This document shows positions 1-8,371 of a stretch of 64,000 nt of DNA, one piece after another (the first letter of the stretch is position 1; each line of letters opens with the position of its first letter). The notes beneath the pieces were generated by a model that did not search any database, was not told the origin of the DNA, and worked only from the letters and a program-made list of their open reading frames with translations. The position numbers and the translations under genes are program-made. The stretch is from Marinibaculum pumilum (GTDB lineage Bacteria > Pseudomonadota > Alphaproteobacteria > Ferrovibrionales > Ferrovibrionaceae): the NCBI RefSeq assembly GCF_042646425.1, contig NZ_JBHRTR010000019.1, forward strand, positions 1 to 64,000, given 5' to 3'.

Positions 1-75
1 GACCTGCGCCCCGCCCGACAGAAAAAGCTGCTGCAAATCTACCGGCAACGCCTTGACACAAGCCGCCTCATATAA
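1..75 (+). CDS. C-terminal tail of an unidentified gene (partial)
   Basis: Frame 1 is open from the window edge to a TAA at 73-75 and would encode 24 residues ending in DTSRLI. The piece is basic and contains a KKLLQIYRQRL stretch. It is too short to assign to a family and could be chance reading. If real, it converges on the selenoprotein gene that ends at 130. Confidence 0.3.
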   Translation, partial: DLRPARQKKLLQIYRQRLDTSRLI

Positions 76-129
76 GCCCGGGATGACAATATCGAAATGC
101 AGGACCGTTTCCACCTACCCTGGGAACGC

Positions 130-1338
130 CTACGACCGCCGGGCGAGCTGCGTCCCGGGCACCAGCATGCCGGCGCCCACCGTCCTCAGGCGCGGATGCT
201 CGACACTGCCCAGTACCTCGCGCAGGTGCAGCAGGAAGGCGCCGGCCGCCGTCGCATCCCAGAACCAGTTGGCCAGCACCGTCGACGGCGGCGCGGCGGC
301 ACCGTCATCCGCGGCCTCCAGGTGGAAGGCCTTCAGGTCGTCCGCGGCATAGCGCAGGGTCTGCGCCGCCTGCTTCAGGTCGCTGACCCCGCCCTGCGGC
401 GCGCCTGCTGCGAACGGCGCCATGAAGGCCGGAAGCTTTTCCGGCGACAGGCCGGACAGGCCGACGGTGGTGCGGCCGAACGCGGTCCGGCGTGCGGTCC
501 AGCGCGGCAGCAGCGCGTCGATATCCGCCTGCAGCGCCGCCTGCCAGGCGGCCGGGTCGGCGGGCGCATTACCGGACCAGGGCAGGGCCGGCGGCGACCA
601 GTCCATCGCCTCCGACGGCTGCTCTTCCGGCCAGTCCTCCAGGATCGGTCCCGGGCCGGGACGCTCCAGCAGCCCCAGGGCATGTCGCAGGACGCGCAGT
701 CGGGTCTCCGCATCGTCGGGATTGCCCAGCGGGCGGCCCAGTTCGAACGGCACCCAGAGCGCCCGCGGCGGACGGCTCTTCTCCGTGTGCAGACGGATCA
801 GGCTGATGCTCGTGGTGGCGATGCCTTCCGCTTCCAGGTAGTGACCGAGCCCGCCCACGGCGCGCGTACAGAAGGGTCAAACCGGGATCAGGATGGCGCT
901 GTCGCTGCCTTCGGCCCTCAGCTGCGCGGCGACCCGGGCGGCCTGCTCGGCCATCGCCTTGGGGTCGGTCGCGCCCATGAAGGAATAGTGGTTCGCCCCC
1001 GCCGCGCCGATCTCGCCGGCGGCCGCCAGCGCGTCCAGGCCGGCCCGCGGCAGCACCACTTCGGGATCGCGCTGCCAGCCGGTGCGGTCGAAATTGACCG
1101 AGACATGGCTCATCAGCACCGCATCCGCGGGCGCGTCGTGGGGCAGGCGGCGGAAATCCGCGTCGCCGCCCTGGAACGGCGTCTCGCCGCGTTGGTACAA
1201 ACCTGCCGTGGAGACGATGGCCACCCGGCGCCGGTTCAGCGGCGGGCCCTGCGTCCAGGGCGCCGTCTCGAATTCCGGGCATTCCAGCTCGGTGAGGCGG
1301 ATCCTGGTCGGCTCCGGCAGGTCGGTCAGGCGCGCCAT
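130..1338 (-). CDS. GrdB/PrdB-family selenoprotein (Sec at in-frame TGA)
   Basis: Two same-frame open stretches are separated only by a TGA at 877-879. Read through as selenocysteine they give a 402-residue protein with Sec154 in a U-P-F-C motif, the UxxC redox arrangement of thiol/selenol oxidoreductases. The residues before it (SDSAILIPV) and the His/Glu/Arg-containing block after it (GGLGHYLEAEG, IRLHTEK) resemble the glycine/sarcosine/betaine/D-proline reductase selenoprotein B family, here in a form found in non-clostridial bacteria. The ATG at 1336-1338 has an AGGGAGG ribosome site seven bases upstream; the ORF also extends further up into the PhyH gene, but that is not needed. It is the last gene of an operon with two amino-acid permeases and a PhyH dioxygenase, so a role in reducing or cleaving an imported amino-acid-like compound is inferred. 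The substrate is unknown. A simple nonsense mutation is the alternative, but the conserved-looking C-terminal half and the UxxC context argue against it. Confidence 0.8.
842..879 (-). promoter_or_regulatory. candidate bacterial SECIS hairpin after the UGA
   Basis: In the mRNA sense, UGACC at the Sec codon can pair with GGUCA 31-35 bases downstream. Inside, CGCC pairs with GGCG around a GUG apical loop, extended by two more pairs after a G.G mismatch. The apical loop starts with G and lies 18 bases after the UGA. As I recall them, bacterial SECIS rules ask for a G in the first loop positions and 16-37 bases of spacing, so this fits. The pairing was done by eye with no energy calculation. Confidence 0.5.
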
Positions 1339-1421
1339 GGCCGGCCTCCCTGGTGGTGGATCGGATGCAGACGATTGCAACTGCGGTGATGGTAGCGGCT
1401 TGCCGGCGGCGGCGCCACAGT

Positions 1422-2171
1422 TCACCGTTTCTGGGGCGCGGAGATATGGCGGTACTTCTGCCGCTGCCGGCCGATCAGGCGGAGCCGCTCGGCAAAGGGC
1501 GGCGGCGCCTGCGGGTCCAGCAGGGGCTCGTCCAGCGGCGGCCAGCCGGCATCCTGGAACTCCAGCGCGATGCTGAGTCGCGGCCCGCGCGCCCGCCGGG
1601 TCATCCGTCCGCCCCAGTGCGGCAGGTCCTGGCGCCACATCAGCACGTCGCCGGCGCGGGCCGGCAGAGCGATGGCGGTGCCGTGCACCGGGGTTCCGTC
1701 ACGCAGGCCGACCTGCGGGCGGACATGCATGCAGGCATTGTCCGGCCCGGCATCGCTGAGCGCCAGCCAGAAGGAGAGGGAGACCGCGTAGGGCACCTTG
1801 CCGTCCACCGCGCTCAGCCCCTGATAGTCCACATGCGGCGGCCAGCCGCGCGCGCCGCCATGGCTGCCCAGCCGCCCGGGCAGCAGCGCCATCGCCCAGA
1901 GGTTGGGCAGCATGGCGCAGCGGAAGCCCAGGAAGTGGGTGGCGACCGGCATGACCTGTGCGGCTGCCCGCCAGGCGGCGTCGTCCCGGAAGATCCCCAC
2001 CGGCGGGATCCCGGCCTGCCGCAGCTGCAGCAGCCGCCGGGCTAGCGGGCGGTGCAGGCGTGGCGGCAGAAGGCCGGGCAGGCGGGCATAGCCGTGGCGC
2101 CACAGGCTGGCGGCGGCGTCGTGCAGCATGTCGGGCGGCATGGCGGGCAGCATCGCGGGCGCCGGCGCCAT
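1422..2171 (-). CDS. phytanoyl-CoA dioxygenase (PhyH) family protein
   Basis: This 249-residue protein looks like a non-heme Fe(II)/2-oxoglutarate dioxygenase of the PhyH family. The metal-binding HxD is visible in WPPHVDYQG, the distal histidine in DLPHWGGR, and a 2-oxoglutarate-binding arginine candidate in RLSIALEF, so all catalytic ligands appear present. Such enzymes hydroxylate or demethylate small molecules, with substrates ranging from phytanoyl-CoA to ectoine and phosphonates; the substrate here cannot be read from sequence. The ATG at 2169-2171 lies five bases after the stop of the upstream permease gene, which indicates cotranscription, and the selenoprotein gene follows 83 bases downstream. 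The pairing with two transporters suggests catabolism of an imported compound. Confidence 0.75.
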   Translation of the reverse strand: MAPAPAMLPAMPPDMLHDAAASLWRHGYARLPGLLPPRLHRPLARRLLQLRQAGIPPVGIFRDDAAWRAAAQVMPVATHFLGFRCAMLPNLWAMALLPGRLGSHGGARGWPPHVDYQGLSAVDGKVPYAVSLSFWLALSDAGPDNACMHVRPQVGLRDGTPVHGTAIALPARAGDVLMWRQDLPHWGGRMTRRARGPRLSIALEFQDAGWPPLDEPLLDPQAPPPFAERLRLIGRQRQKYRHISAPQKR

Positions 2172-2176
2172 CGGCC

Positions 2177-3772
2177 TCAGCTCCCGTGCGCGTCCAGCAG
2201 GGCCTGAACCTCGGCGGCCGGCCGCCGGCTGAGGACGGCGAGGGTGGTGCCGATCGCGGCCACCACCAGCGCCGCCGCGATGTCCCAGCCGAACGGGATC
2301 CAGCCCATGCCGCCGCCGAAGCCGCCCATCCAGGACAGCGCCGCCAGGCCCGCCAGCCAGGCCAGCAGCCAGAGCGAGCGCCGCCACTGGCTGGGCGGCC
2401 CGCCCGGCCGCCGCAGCACCGGATGCAGCACGACGCCGAGCGCGATCAGCCCGGCCAGGACCCGCACCGTGTCCCAGCCGCCCCAGTAGATCAGCAGGGT
2501 GATGATCCAGACGGCCAGATAGCCGAGCGGCAGGGCGAAGGGCAGGCGGAAGCGCCGCGGATGGTCCGGCAGCTCGCGCCGGAAGGCGAGAAGGGCGACC
2601 GGGCCGCTGATCAGCGACAGGGCGATGGTGCCGGTCACCAGGGTCACCAGGCTGTCGAAGGGCATGAACATCAGGCCGGTGGCCAGCGCCAGGTTCACCG
2701 CCAGCGACAGCGCCGGGATGCCGTGGCGGGTCAGTACGGCGAAGGCGGCGGGCAGCATATGGCCCTGCGCCATGCCCTGCAGCAGCCGGGTCGCCGCCCC
2801 CATCATCCCCAGCCCGGTGCCATAGGGGGACACCACGGCGGCGGTGTGGATGACGATGCCGACCCACAAGAGGCCGGCCGCCGCGGCCACCGCCGCGAAT
2901 GGGCCCAGCGCGGCGCCGAAATGCAGCTTGCCCCAGCCGCCGGACAGGGCGTCGGCCGGCATGTTGGCGATCATCACGAACTGCAGCAGGCCGTAGAGCG
3001 CCAGCGCAGCAACGATGCCCAGCGCCAGGGCGGCGGGCAGGGTGACCTGCGGGTTGCGGGCATCGCCGGCCAGGTCCACCACGTTGCGCCAGCCCAGGTA
3101 GGAGAAGATCACCCCGCCGGTGGACAGGGCGGCGAAGATTCCGGGCAGGCCGAAGGGCGCGAAGCCGCCGCCGGCGGTGAAATTGCCGAAGTCCAGCTGC
3201 GTGCCGAGCAGTGCGATCGCGACGATCACCGGCAGCGCGATCTTCAATACGGTGATGCCGTTGTTCACTCGCGCGAACAGGCGGGCGCCGAACAGGATGG
3301 TCAGGCCGACCAGCGCCAGCAGGGCCAGCGCCAGCAGCCAGCCCCAGGCGGTCAGGAAGGCGGCGCTGCCGTCATGCTCGCCGGGCTGGTAGATCCAGGG
3401 CGCGATCGGCGCCAGGTAGCGCAGCAGGATCAGGGTCTCCAGCGCGGCGACCGCGGTGCAGCCGATCCAGGAGGTCCAGCCCATCAGCATGCCGTTCAGC
3501 GGCCCGTGCGCAGCCTCCGGGATCCGCGCGATGCCGCCGGACACCGGCAGGATCGCCGCCACCTCGGCAAAGGTCAGGGCGACGAGCAGCATCGCGATCC
3601 CGCCCGCCAGCCAGGCGACCAGGGCGGCGGGGCCGGCCGCCTGCGCCGCCAGTTCCGGCGCGAACAGCCAGCCGGAGCCGATCATGCTGGTAATCGCGAC
3701 CAGGGTCAGGCCACCCAGGCCGATCGTGCGCTCCGTCTGCGTCCGCCCGGTGCCCGGCGGGGCGCCCGCCAT
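2177..3772 (-). CDS. APC superfamily amino-acid permease (second of tandem pair)
   Basis: A 531-residue membrane protein with about a dozen hydrophobic segments and the APC-family opening GLGGLTLVAITSMIGSG, where a glycine-rich break in helix 1 normally binds the amino-acid backbone. Closely related to the neighbouring 531-residue permease upstream, sharing landmarks such as TGGVIFSYLGWRN versus TGGVIFSFIGFRH and the LSGGWSKLHFG/LSGGWGKLHFG motif. The ATG at 3770-3772 is only two bases beyond the upstream stop, so translation is probably coupled. Likely imports an amino acid, amine or dipeptide-like substrate across the inner membrane; the exact substrate is unknown. Sits directly before the PhyH gene. 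Confidence 0.85.
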   Translation of the reverse strand: MAGAPPGTGRTQTERTIGLGGLTLVAITSMIGSGWLFAPELAAQAAGPAALVAWLAGGIAMLLVALTFAEVAAILPVSGGIARIPEAAHGPLNGMLMGWTSWIGCTAVAALETLILLRYLAPIAPWIYQPGEHDGSAAFLTAWGWLLALALLALVGLTILFGARLFARVNNGITVLKIALPVIVAIALLGTQLDFGNFTAGGGFAPFGLPGIFAALSTGGVIFSYLGWRNVVDLAGDARNPQVTLPAALALGIVAALALYGLLQFVMIANMPADALSGGWGKLHFGAALGPFAAVAAAAGLLWVGIVIHTAAVVSPYGTGLGMMGAATRLLQGMAQGHMLPAAFAVLTRHGIPALSLAVNLALATGLMFMPFDSLVTLVTGTIALSLISGPVALLAFRRELPDHPRRFRLPFALPLGYLAVWIITLLIYWGGWDTVRVLAGLIALGVVLHPVLRRPGGPPSQWRRSLWLLAWLAGLAALSWMGGFGGGMGWIPFGWDIAAALVVAAIGTTLAVLSRRPAAEVQALLDAHGS

Positions 3773-3774
3773 GG

Positions 3775-5370
3775 TCAGTACGGCGTGGAGTCGGTGAGGG
3801 TCACCTCGTCCACCTTGTGATGCGCGATCATCGCCAGCAGCTCCGGCCGCCGGGTACGCGACATGAAGGCCAGGACGAAACCCATGACCGCCAGCGCCAG
3901 CGCCACCAGCAGGTCCCAGCCGAAGGGGATCACCTCCTCCCCGCCGCCGAAATTGCCGAGCCAGGACAGCAGCGCCAGGCCGCCCAGATAGGGCACCAGC
4001 CACAGCGCGCGGCGCCAGTGGCTGGGCTCGCCGTCGGTGCGCTGGCGCAGCAGCGGATAGAGCAGGATGCCGACGGCGATCACGGCGATCAGGATCTTGG
4101 TCGTGTGCCAGCCGGACCAGTAGACCACCAGGGTGACGACCAGCATGCCGATCACCCCCACCGCCGGGGCGAAGGGCGCCTTGAACACCCGCAGCCGGTC
4201 CGGCAGTTCGCGCCGGAAGGCATAGATCGCGATCGGCCCGGCGACGAAGGACAGGGTGATGGCGGAGCCGTTCAGGGCGACGATGGTCTCGAACGGCACG
4301 AACAGCATCACCGCGCCGATGATGAAATTGACCAGCATCGCGATCATCGGCACGCCGGAACCGGACAGCTTTTCCAGGCTCCGCGGCATCGACTTGTTGC
4401 GCGCCATGCCATAGAGCAGCCGCGCGTTGGAGCCGACCGCGACCAGCGCGCCGCCGAACGGGCCGACCACCGCGCCGGCCAGCACGATCGACGACATCCA
4501 GACCAGGCCGACCGCCATCGCCACCCCGGCGAGCGGTCCCAGGTTCTGGCCGAAATGCAGCTTCGACCAGCCGCCGGACAGCAGGTCGCCCGGCACCGCG
4601 CCCATGAAGGCCAGCTGCAGCAACACGTACAGCACCAGCGAGATCAGGATCGCCAGCATCAGCGACAGCGGCAGGTTGACCTGCGGGTTCTCCGCCTCGC
4701 CCGCCAGGTCGATGGCATGGCGGAAGCCGATGAAGGAGAAGATCACCCCGCCGGTCGATACCGCCGCCATCACCCCGGCCCAGCCATAGGGCATGAAGCC
4801 GCCATGGTCGGTCAGGTTGCTGCCGTCGAAGCTGTCGATCAGCAGGACGGCGACGATCAGCAGCGGGATCGCCAGCTTGAACCAGGTGATGGTGTTGTTG
4901 ATCTTCGCGAACAGCGCGACGCCGAAGGCGTTGATCACGACGAACAGCGCCAGCACGGCGACGGCGAAGATCCAGCCGATGGTGGTGAAGTCGGTCTCGC
5001 CGCTATGGCCCGGCAGGTAGAGCCAGGGCATGAATTCGGAGGCGTAGCGCAGCATCACCGCCGTCTCGATCGGCGCGGTGCTGCAATAGCCGATCCAGGC
5101 GGACCAGCCCATCACCATGCTGGTGGTGCTGCCATGGCTGAAATGCGGGATGCGGGCGACCCCGCCGGCCAGCGGCAGGGTGCCGGAGACCTCCGCGAAG
5201 GACAAAGCCAGCAGGAACATCGCCACGCCGCCGATCGCCCAGGCGACCAGGGCCGCCGGGCCGGCGACCTGCGCGGTCAGCATCGGGCCGAACAGCCAGC
5301 CCGAACCCACCATGCCGGTGAAGGCGGCAAAGGTGAGCCCGACCAGCCCGATCCTGCGCTGCAACTGCAT
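3775..5370 (-). CDS. APC superfamily amino-acid permease (first of tandem pair)
   Basis: First gene of the minus-strand operon. The 531-residue protein begins MQLQRRIGLVGLTFAAFTG and has the APC helix-1 signature TGMVGSGWLFGP, followed by AEVSGTLPLAGG, typical of the amino acid/polyamine/organocation family. Roughly twelve to fourteen hydrophobic segments are apparent. It is a paralogue of the next gene with equal length, suggesting a tandem duplication. Inner-membrane uptake of an amino acid or related cation is the likely role. It is transcribed divergently from the acyl-CoA synthetase gene across a 259-base spacer. Confidence 0.85.
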   Translation of the reverse strand: MQLQRRIGLVGLTFAAFTGMVGSGWLFGPMLTAQVAGPAALVAWAIGGVAMFLLALSFAEVSGTLPLAGGVARIPHFSHGSTTSMVMGWSAWIGYCSTAPIETAVMLRYASEFMPWLYLPGHSGETDFTTIGWIFAVAVLALFVVINAFGVALFAKINNTITWFKLAIPLLIVAVLLIDSFDGSNLTDHGGFMPYGWAGVMAAVSTGGVIFSFIGFRHAIDLAGEAENPQVNLPLSLMLAILISLVLYVLLQLAFMGAVPGDLLSGGWSKLHFGQNLGPLAGVAMAVGLVWMSSIVLAGAVVGPFGGALVAVGSNARLLYGMARNKSMPRSLEKLSGSGVPMIAMLVNFIIGAVMLFVPFETIVALNGSAITLSFVAGPIAIYAFRRELPDRLRVFKAPFAPAVGVIGMLVVTLVVYWSGWHTTKILIAVIAVGILLYPLLRQRTDGEPSHWRRALWLVPYLGGLALLSWLGNFGGGEEVIPFGWDLLVALALAVMGFVLAFMSRTRRPELLAMIAHHKVDEVTLTDSTPY

Positions 5371-5629
5371 CGGTCCCCCCGCGTGATGAAGCCCCGCCCC
5401 GGTCCGGCAGCTTGTCGGATGCGCCGCCTGCGGCCGGGATCGAGCAGCTTACCGGAGCCGGCGGCGCGACGCGACTGTTGCGGGCCTTGCGGTTGCCGGC
5501 CGTCCCGGCCGGTCATGCGCCGCCGGCGTGCCGCCTCTGCGCCCCGCGCCCTTGAAAGCCGGCGGGCGCGTTGGAACAATCCGCCGCGCGCCGGACCCCG
5601 GCGCCATCGACAGGCGGGAGGAGACAGGC
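5371..5629. other. divergent intergenic region, permease operon / acyl-CoA synthetase
   Basis: This spacer separates two divergent operons. I see a short GC-rich palindrome (GGCCGTCCCGGCCGG) near 5497-5512 and one promoter candidate facing right. No convincing promoter for the permease operon was found by eye, and no additional gene is evident. Confidence 0.5.
5552..5580 (+). promoter_or_regulatory. candidate sigma70 promoter for acyl-CoA synthetase
   Basis: TTGAAA (5552-5557), a 17-base spacer and AACAAT (5575-5580) match the housekeeping consensus at five and four positions. Transcription would begin near 5587, leaving a leader of about 43 bases before the ATG at 5630 with its GGGAGGAG ribosome site. 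Confidence 0.4.
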
Positions 5630-7240
5630 ATGCATTGGGCGACGGACGAGCGATGGGCGATGCGTCACGAGACGCATTACGGCAGCCGCGTGGTGCGCGC
5701 CTATCGCGATCGGCCGGCGAACCTGGATGCCATGCTGCGGGCGACCGCCGCCCGCGCACCCGGCCAGGATGCCGTCACCGATGAGGTTGCCGGCACCCTG
5801 ACCTTTGCGGCCCTGGATGCGATGGTCGATGCGCTGGCCGGCAGCCTGTCGGCCGCCGGGCTGAAGCAGGGCGACCGCCTGGCGCTGCTGATCGGCAACC
5901 GGATCGAGTTCCTGGCGCTCTGCTTCGCCTGCTACCGGCTGGGCGCGATCGCCGTGCCGATGAACATCCGCCACCGCGCGCCGGAGACGGCGTTCGAGCT
6001 GCGGCAATGCGGCGCCGCCGCCTTGGTCTACCAGCCCGACATGGAACCGCACCTGCCGGACCTGAAGGCGCTGCCCGACCTGCGCCTGGTCTATGCCCTG
6101 GACAGCGACGGCTATGCCGCGCTGCTGCGCGACGCCCCGGCGCCGCCGGCCGTCACCATCCACGAGGACGATCCGGCGACCCTGCTCTACACCTCCGGCA
6201 CCACCGGCAAGCCGAAGGGGGCGGTGCTGACCCATTTCAGCATCGTCTCTTCCGCCGTGCATTTCGCCCATGCCTGGCAGGCCCGCCCCGGCGACGTGAC
6301 GATCCTGGCGGTGCCGGCCAGCCACGTCACCGGCCTGGTCGCGATCCTGGTCAACATGGTCAATATCGGCGGCCACACCGTGATGATGCAGGCCTTCAAG
6401 GCCCGCGCCTTCCTGGAGCGGGCGGAGAAGGTCAGGATGACCGTCGGCATCCTGGTGCCGGCGATGTACAATCTCTGCCTGCTGGACCCGGAGTTCGAGC
6501 GCTTCGACCTGGCGCAGTGGCGGGTCGGCTCCTTCGGCGGCGCGCCGATGCCGGAGGCGACGATCGCGCGGCTGGCGAAGATCCTGCCCAATCTGGAACT
6601 GATGAACGCCTACGGCTCCACCGAGACGACCTCCCCCGCCACCCTGATGCCGCTCGGCCATACCCCGGAGCACACGGCGTCCGTCGGCCAGCCGCTGCCC
6701 GGCGCCGACATCCTGGTGATGGACGAGGACGGCAACGAGGTGCCGCGCGGGCAGTCGGGTGAGCTGTGGATCGCCGGGCCGATGGTGGTGCCCTGCTACT
6801 GGAACAATCCGGAGGCCGACGCGAAGTCCTTCCTGCACGGCTACTGGAAGTCGGGCGATATCGGCCGCATCGACGAAGGCGGCTATGTCCATGTCCACGA
6901 CCGGGTGAAGGACATGATCAACCGCGCGGGCTACAAGGTCTTCTCCGCGGAGGTGGAGAACGTGCTGTCCCACCACCCGGCGGTGGTCGAATGCGCCGTC
7001 GTCGCCCGCCCCGACCCCGTCCTGGGGGAGCGGGTGCAGGCCTTCGTGGTGCCGAAGGATGGCGGGGTCGAGGTCGCCGAGCTGCGCAGCTTCTGCGCCG
7101 AGCGGCTGTCCGACTACAAGGTGCCGGACAACATCACCTTCCTGCCGGACGCCCTGCCGCGGAACCCCAACGGCAAGATCCTCAAGACCGACCTGCGGGC
7201 GATGGTGGCAGCGGAGCTGGAGGCGGCGGGGAAGGGCTGA
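5630..7240 (+). CDS. class I adenylate-forming acyl-CoA synthetase
   Basis: A 536-residue ANL-superfamily ligase that activates a carboxylic acid as acyl-AMP and transfers it to CoA. The adenylation P-loop YTSGTTGKPKG is at about residues 186-196, YGSTETTS near 327, the hinge KSGDIGR near 407, and the C-terminal catalytic lysine in NPNGKILK near 513, so the enzyme looks complete. FGGAPMPEA and the DRVKDMINRAGYKV segment are typical of medium/long-chain or aryl-CoA ligases. The ATG at 5630 follows GGGAGGAG; an upstream extension in the same frame lacks support. The LLM oxidoreductase follows 84 bases on. The acid substrate is not identifiable. Confidence 0.88.
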   Translation: MHWATDERWAMRHETHYGSRVVRAYRDRPANLDAMLRATAARAPGQDAVTDEVAGTLTFAALDAMVDALAGSLSAAGLKQGDRLALLIGNRIEFLALCFACYRLGAIAVPMNIRHRAPETAFELRQCGAAALVYQPDMEPHLPDLKALPDLRLVYALDSDGYAALLRDAPAPPAVTIHEDDPATLLYTSGTTGKPKGAVLTHFSIVSSAVHFAHAWQARPGDVTILAVPASHVTGLVAILVNMVNIGGHTVMMQAFKARAFLERAEKVRMTVGILVPAMYNLCLLDPEFERFDLAQWRVGSFGGAPMPEATIARLAKILPNLELMNAYGSTETTSPATLMPLGHTPEHTASVGQPLPGADILVMDEDGNEVPRGQSGELWIAGPMVVPCYWNNPEADAKSFLHGYWKSGDIGRIDEGGYVHVHDRVKDMINRAGYKVFSAEVENVLSHHPAVVECAVVARPDPVLGERVQAFVVPKDGGVEVAELRSFCAERLSDYKVPDNITFLPDALPRNPNGKILKTDLRAMVAAELEAAGKG

Positions 7241-7324
7241 CGCCAAGGAGACTGTCGGCGGTATCGACCTGTCGCCGCATACGGGGCTAGGCTCTCCCAA
7301 GCGCGCACGGGAGGGATGGCGGTC

Positions 7325-8353
7325 ATGCAGATCGGGCTCTATGCGAACACCCACGGGCAGGCGAACCGGGACGATACCGACATCTTCCTGATGCAGACGC
7401 CGGTGGACCAGATGCGGCCGGTGCAGGTCGCGGAACTGGCGGAGGCACAGGGCTTCCATTCGCTCTGGTTTCCCGACCATGTCTGCATGACCATCGATTC
7501 CGACAGCTTCCACACCGCCAACCAGTCCGGCACCCGCGCCTACCAGCCGCGGCACAACATGCTGGACGCCGCGGTCTGCATGGGGGCGGTGGCGGTGCGC
7601 ACCAGCCGGCTGAAGCTCGGCACCTCCTGCCTGATCTCGCCCTATCGCGATCCGCTCAGCGACGCCCGCCAGTTCATGACCGTCGACCAGTTGTCCGGCG
7701 GGCGGCTGATGCTGGGCGTGGCCGCCGGCTGGATGCAGGAGGAATATGCCGCCGTCGGCGTGCCCTTCGAGGAGCGCAACGGCCGGCTGAAGGAATGCAT
7801 CGAGATCTACAAGCGGTCCTGGACCGACGAAGTCGTCGCCTATGACGGCGAGTTCTACCGCTTCGCCAACGTCTCGATGGACCCGAAGCCGGTGACCCGG
7901 CCGCACCCGCCGATCGTCTATGGCGGCAACACGCCCTTCGGCGCGCGGCGGGCGATCCGCCTCTGCACCGGCTTCTATCCCCTGTTCCTGGACGCCCATG
8001 CGGAGCCGGACCGCTTCGCGCCCCTGCAGGACGAGATCCGCCGCGAGGCGGAGAAGCTGGGGCGCGACCCCGCCGGCTTCACCATGACCTGCGCCGCCAG
8101 CGCCCGCATCACCGATGCCGGCGACCCGCAGTCGGAAGAGCGGCCGCGCCGCACCTGCACCGGCACTGCCGAGCAGGTGCTGGAGGACCTGGAGCGCTTC
8201 GCGAAGGCGGGCTACTCCCTGGTCGTCTGCATGTTCGAATGCCCGTCCGGCGAACTGGCGGAACTGGAGGACCAGATCCGCCGCTTCGGCGCCGAGGTGA
8301 TCCCCGAAGCGCGCAAGTTCGCGCCGGCGGGGGAATGGCTGCAGGTGGACTGA
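7325..8353 (+). CDS. LLM class flavin-dependent oxidoreductase
   Basis: A 342-residue luciferase-like TIM-barrel protein using reduced FMN or F420. Recognisable features are QVAELAEAQGFHSLWFPDH near the N-terminus, LGTSCLISPYRDP, and DQLSGGRLMLGVAAGWMQEE, the classic bacterial luciferase-like segment. The C-terminal TGTAEQVLEDLERFAKAGY motif is common in this family. Start chosen at 7325 (MQIGLY): GGGAGG at 7309-7314 sits about ten bases before it, whereas the alternative ATG at 7316 would be only one base from that site. It probably acts on the same or a related compound as the acyl-CoA synthetase upstream. Substrate unknown. Confidence 0.85.
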   Translation: MQIGLYANTHGQANRDDTDIFLMQTPVDQMRPVQVAELAEAQGFHSLWFPDHVCMTIDSDSFHTANQSGTRAYQPRHNMLDAAVCMGAVAVRTSRLKLGTSCLISPYRDPLSDARQFMTVDQLSGGRLMLGVAAGWMQEEYAAVGVPFEERNGRLKECIEIYKRSWTDEVVAYDGEFYRFANVSMDPKPVTRPHPPIVYGGNTPFGARRAIRLCTGFYPLFLDAHAEPDRFAPLQDEIRREAEKLGRDPAGFTMTCAASARITDAGDPQSEERPRRTCTGTAEQVLEDLERFAKAGYSLVVCMFECPSGELAELEDQIRRFGAEVIPEARKFAPAGEWLQVD

Positions 8354-8371
8354 CGGCGACACCACACCATT

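Noticed and set aside
53..76. TTGACA (53-58) and TATAAG (71-76) as a promoter
   Set aside because: Only 12 bases separate them, too short for sigma70, and no rightward gene follows within the spacer.
877..879. Ordinary nonsense mutation or truncated pseudogene
   Set aside because: The TGA sits exactly at the UxxC redox site of a known selenoprotein family, and 248 in-frame residues follow without another stop. Kept as Sec, though not proven.
1958..3820. 620-residue plus-strand frame opposite the permease
   Set aside because: Gln/Arg/Gly-rich antisense of a membrane protein; no domain features or ribosome site.
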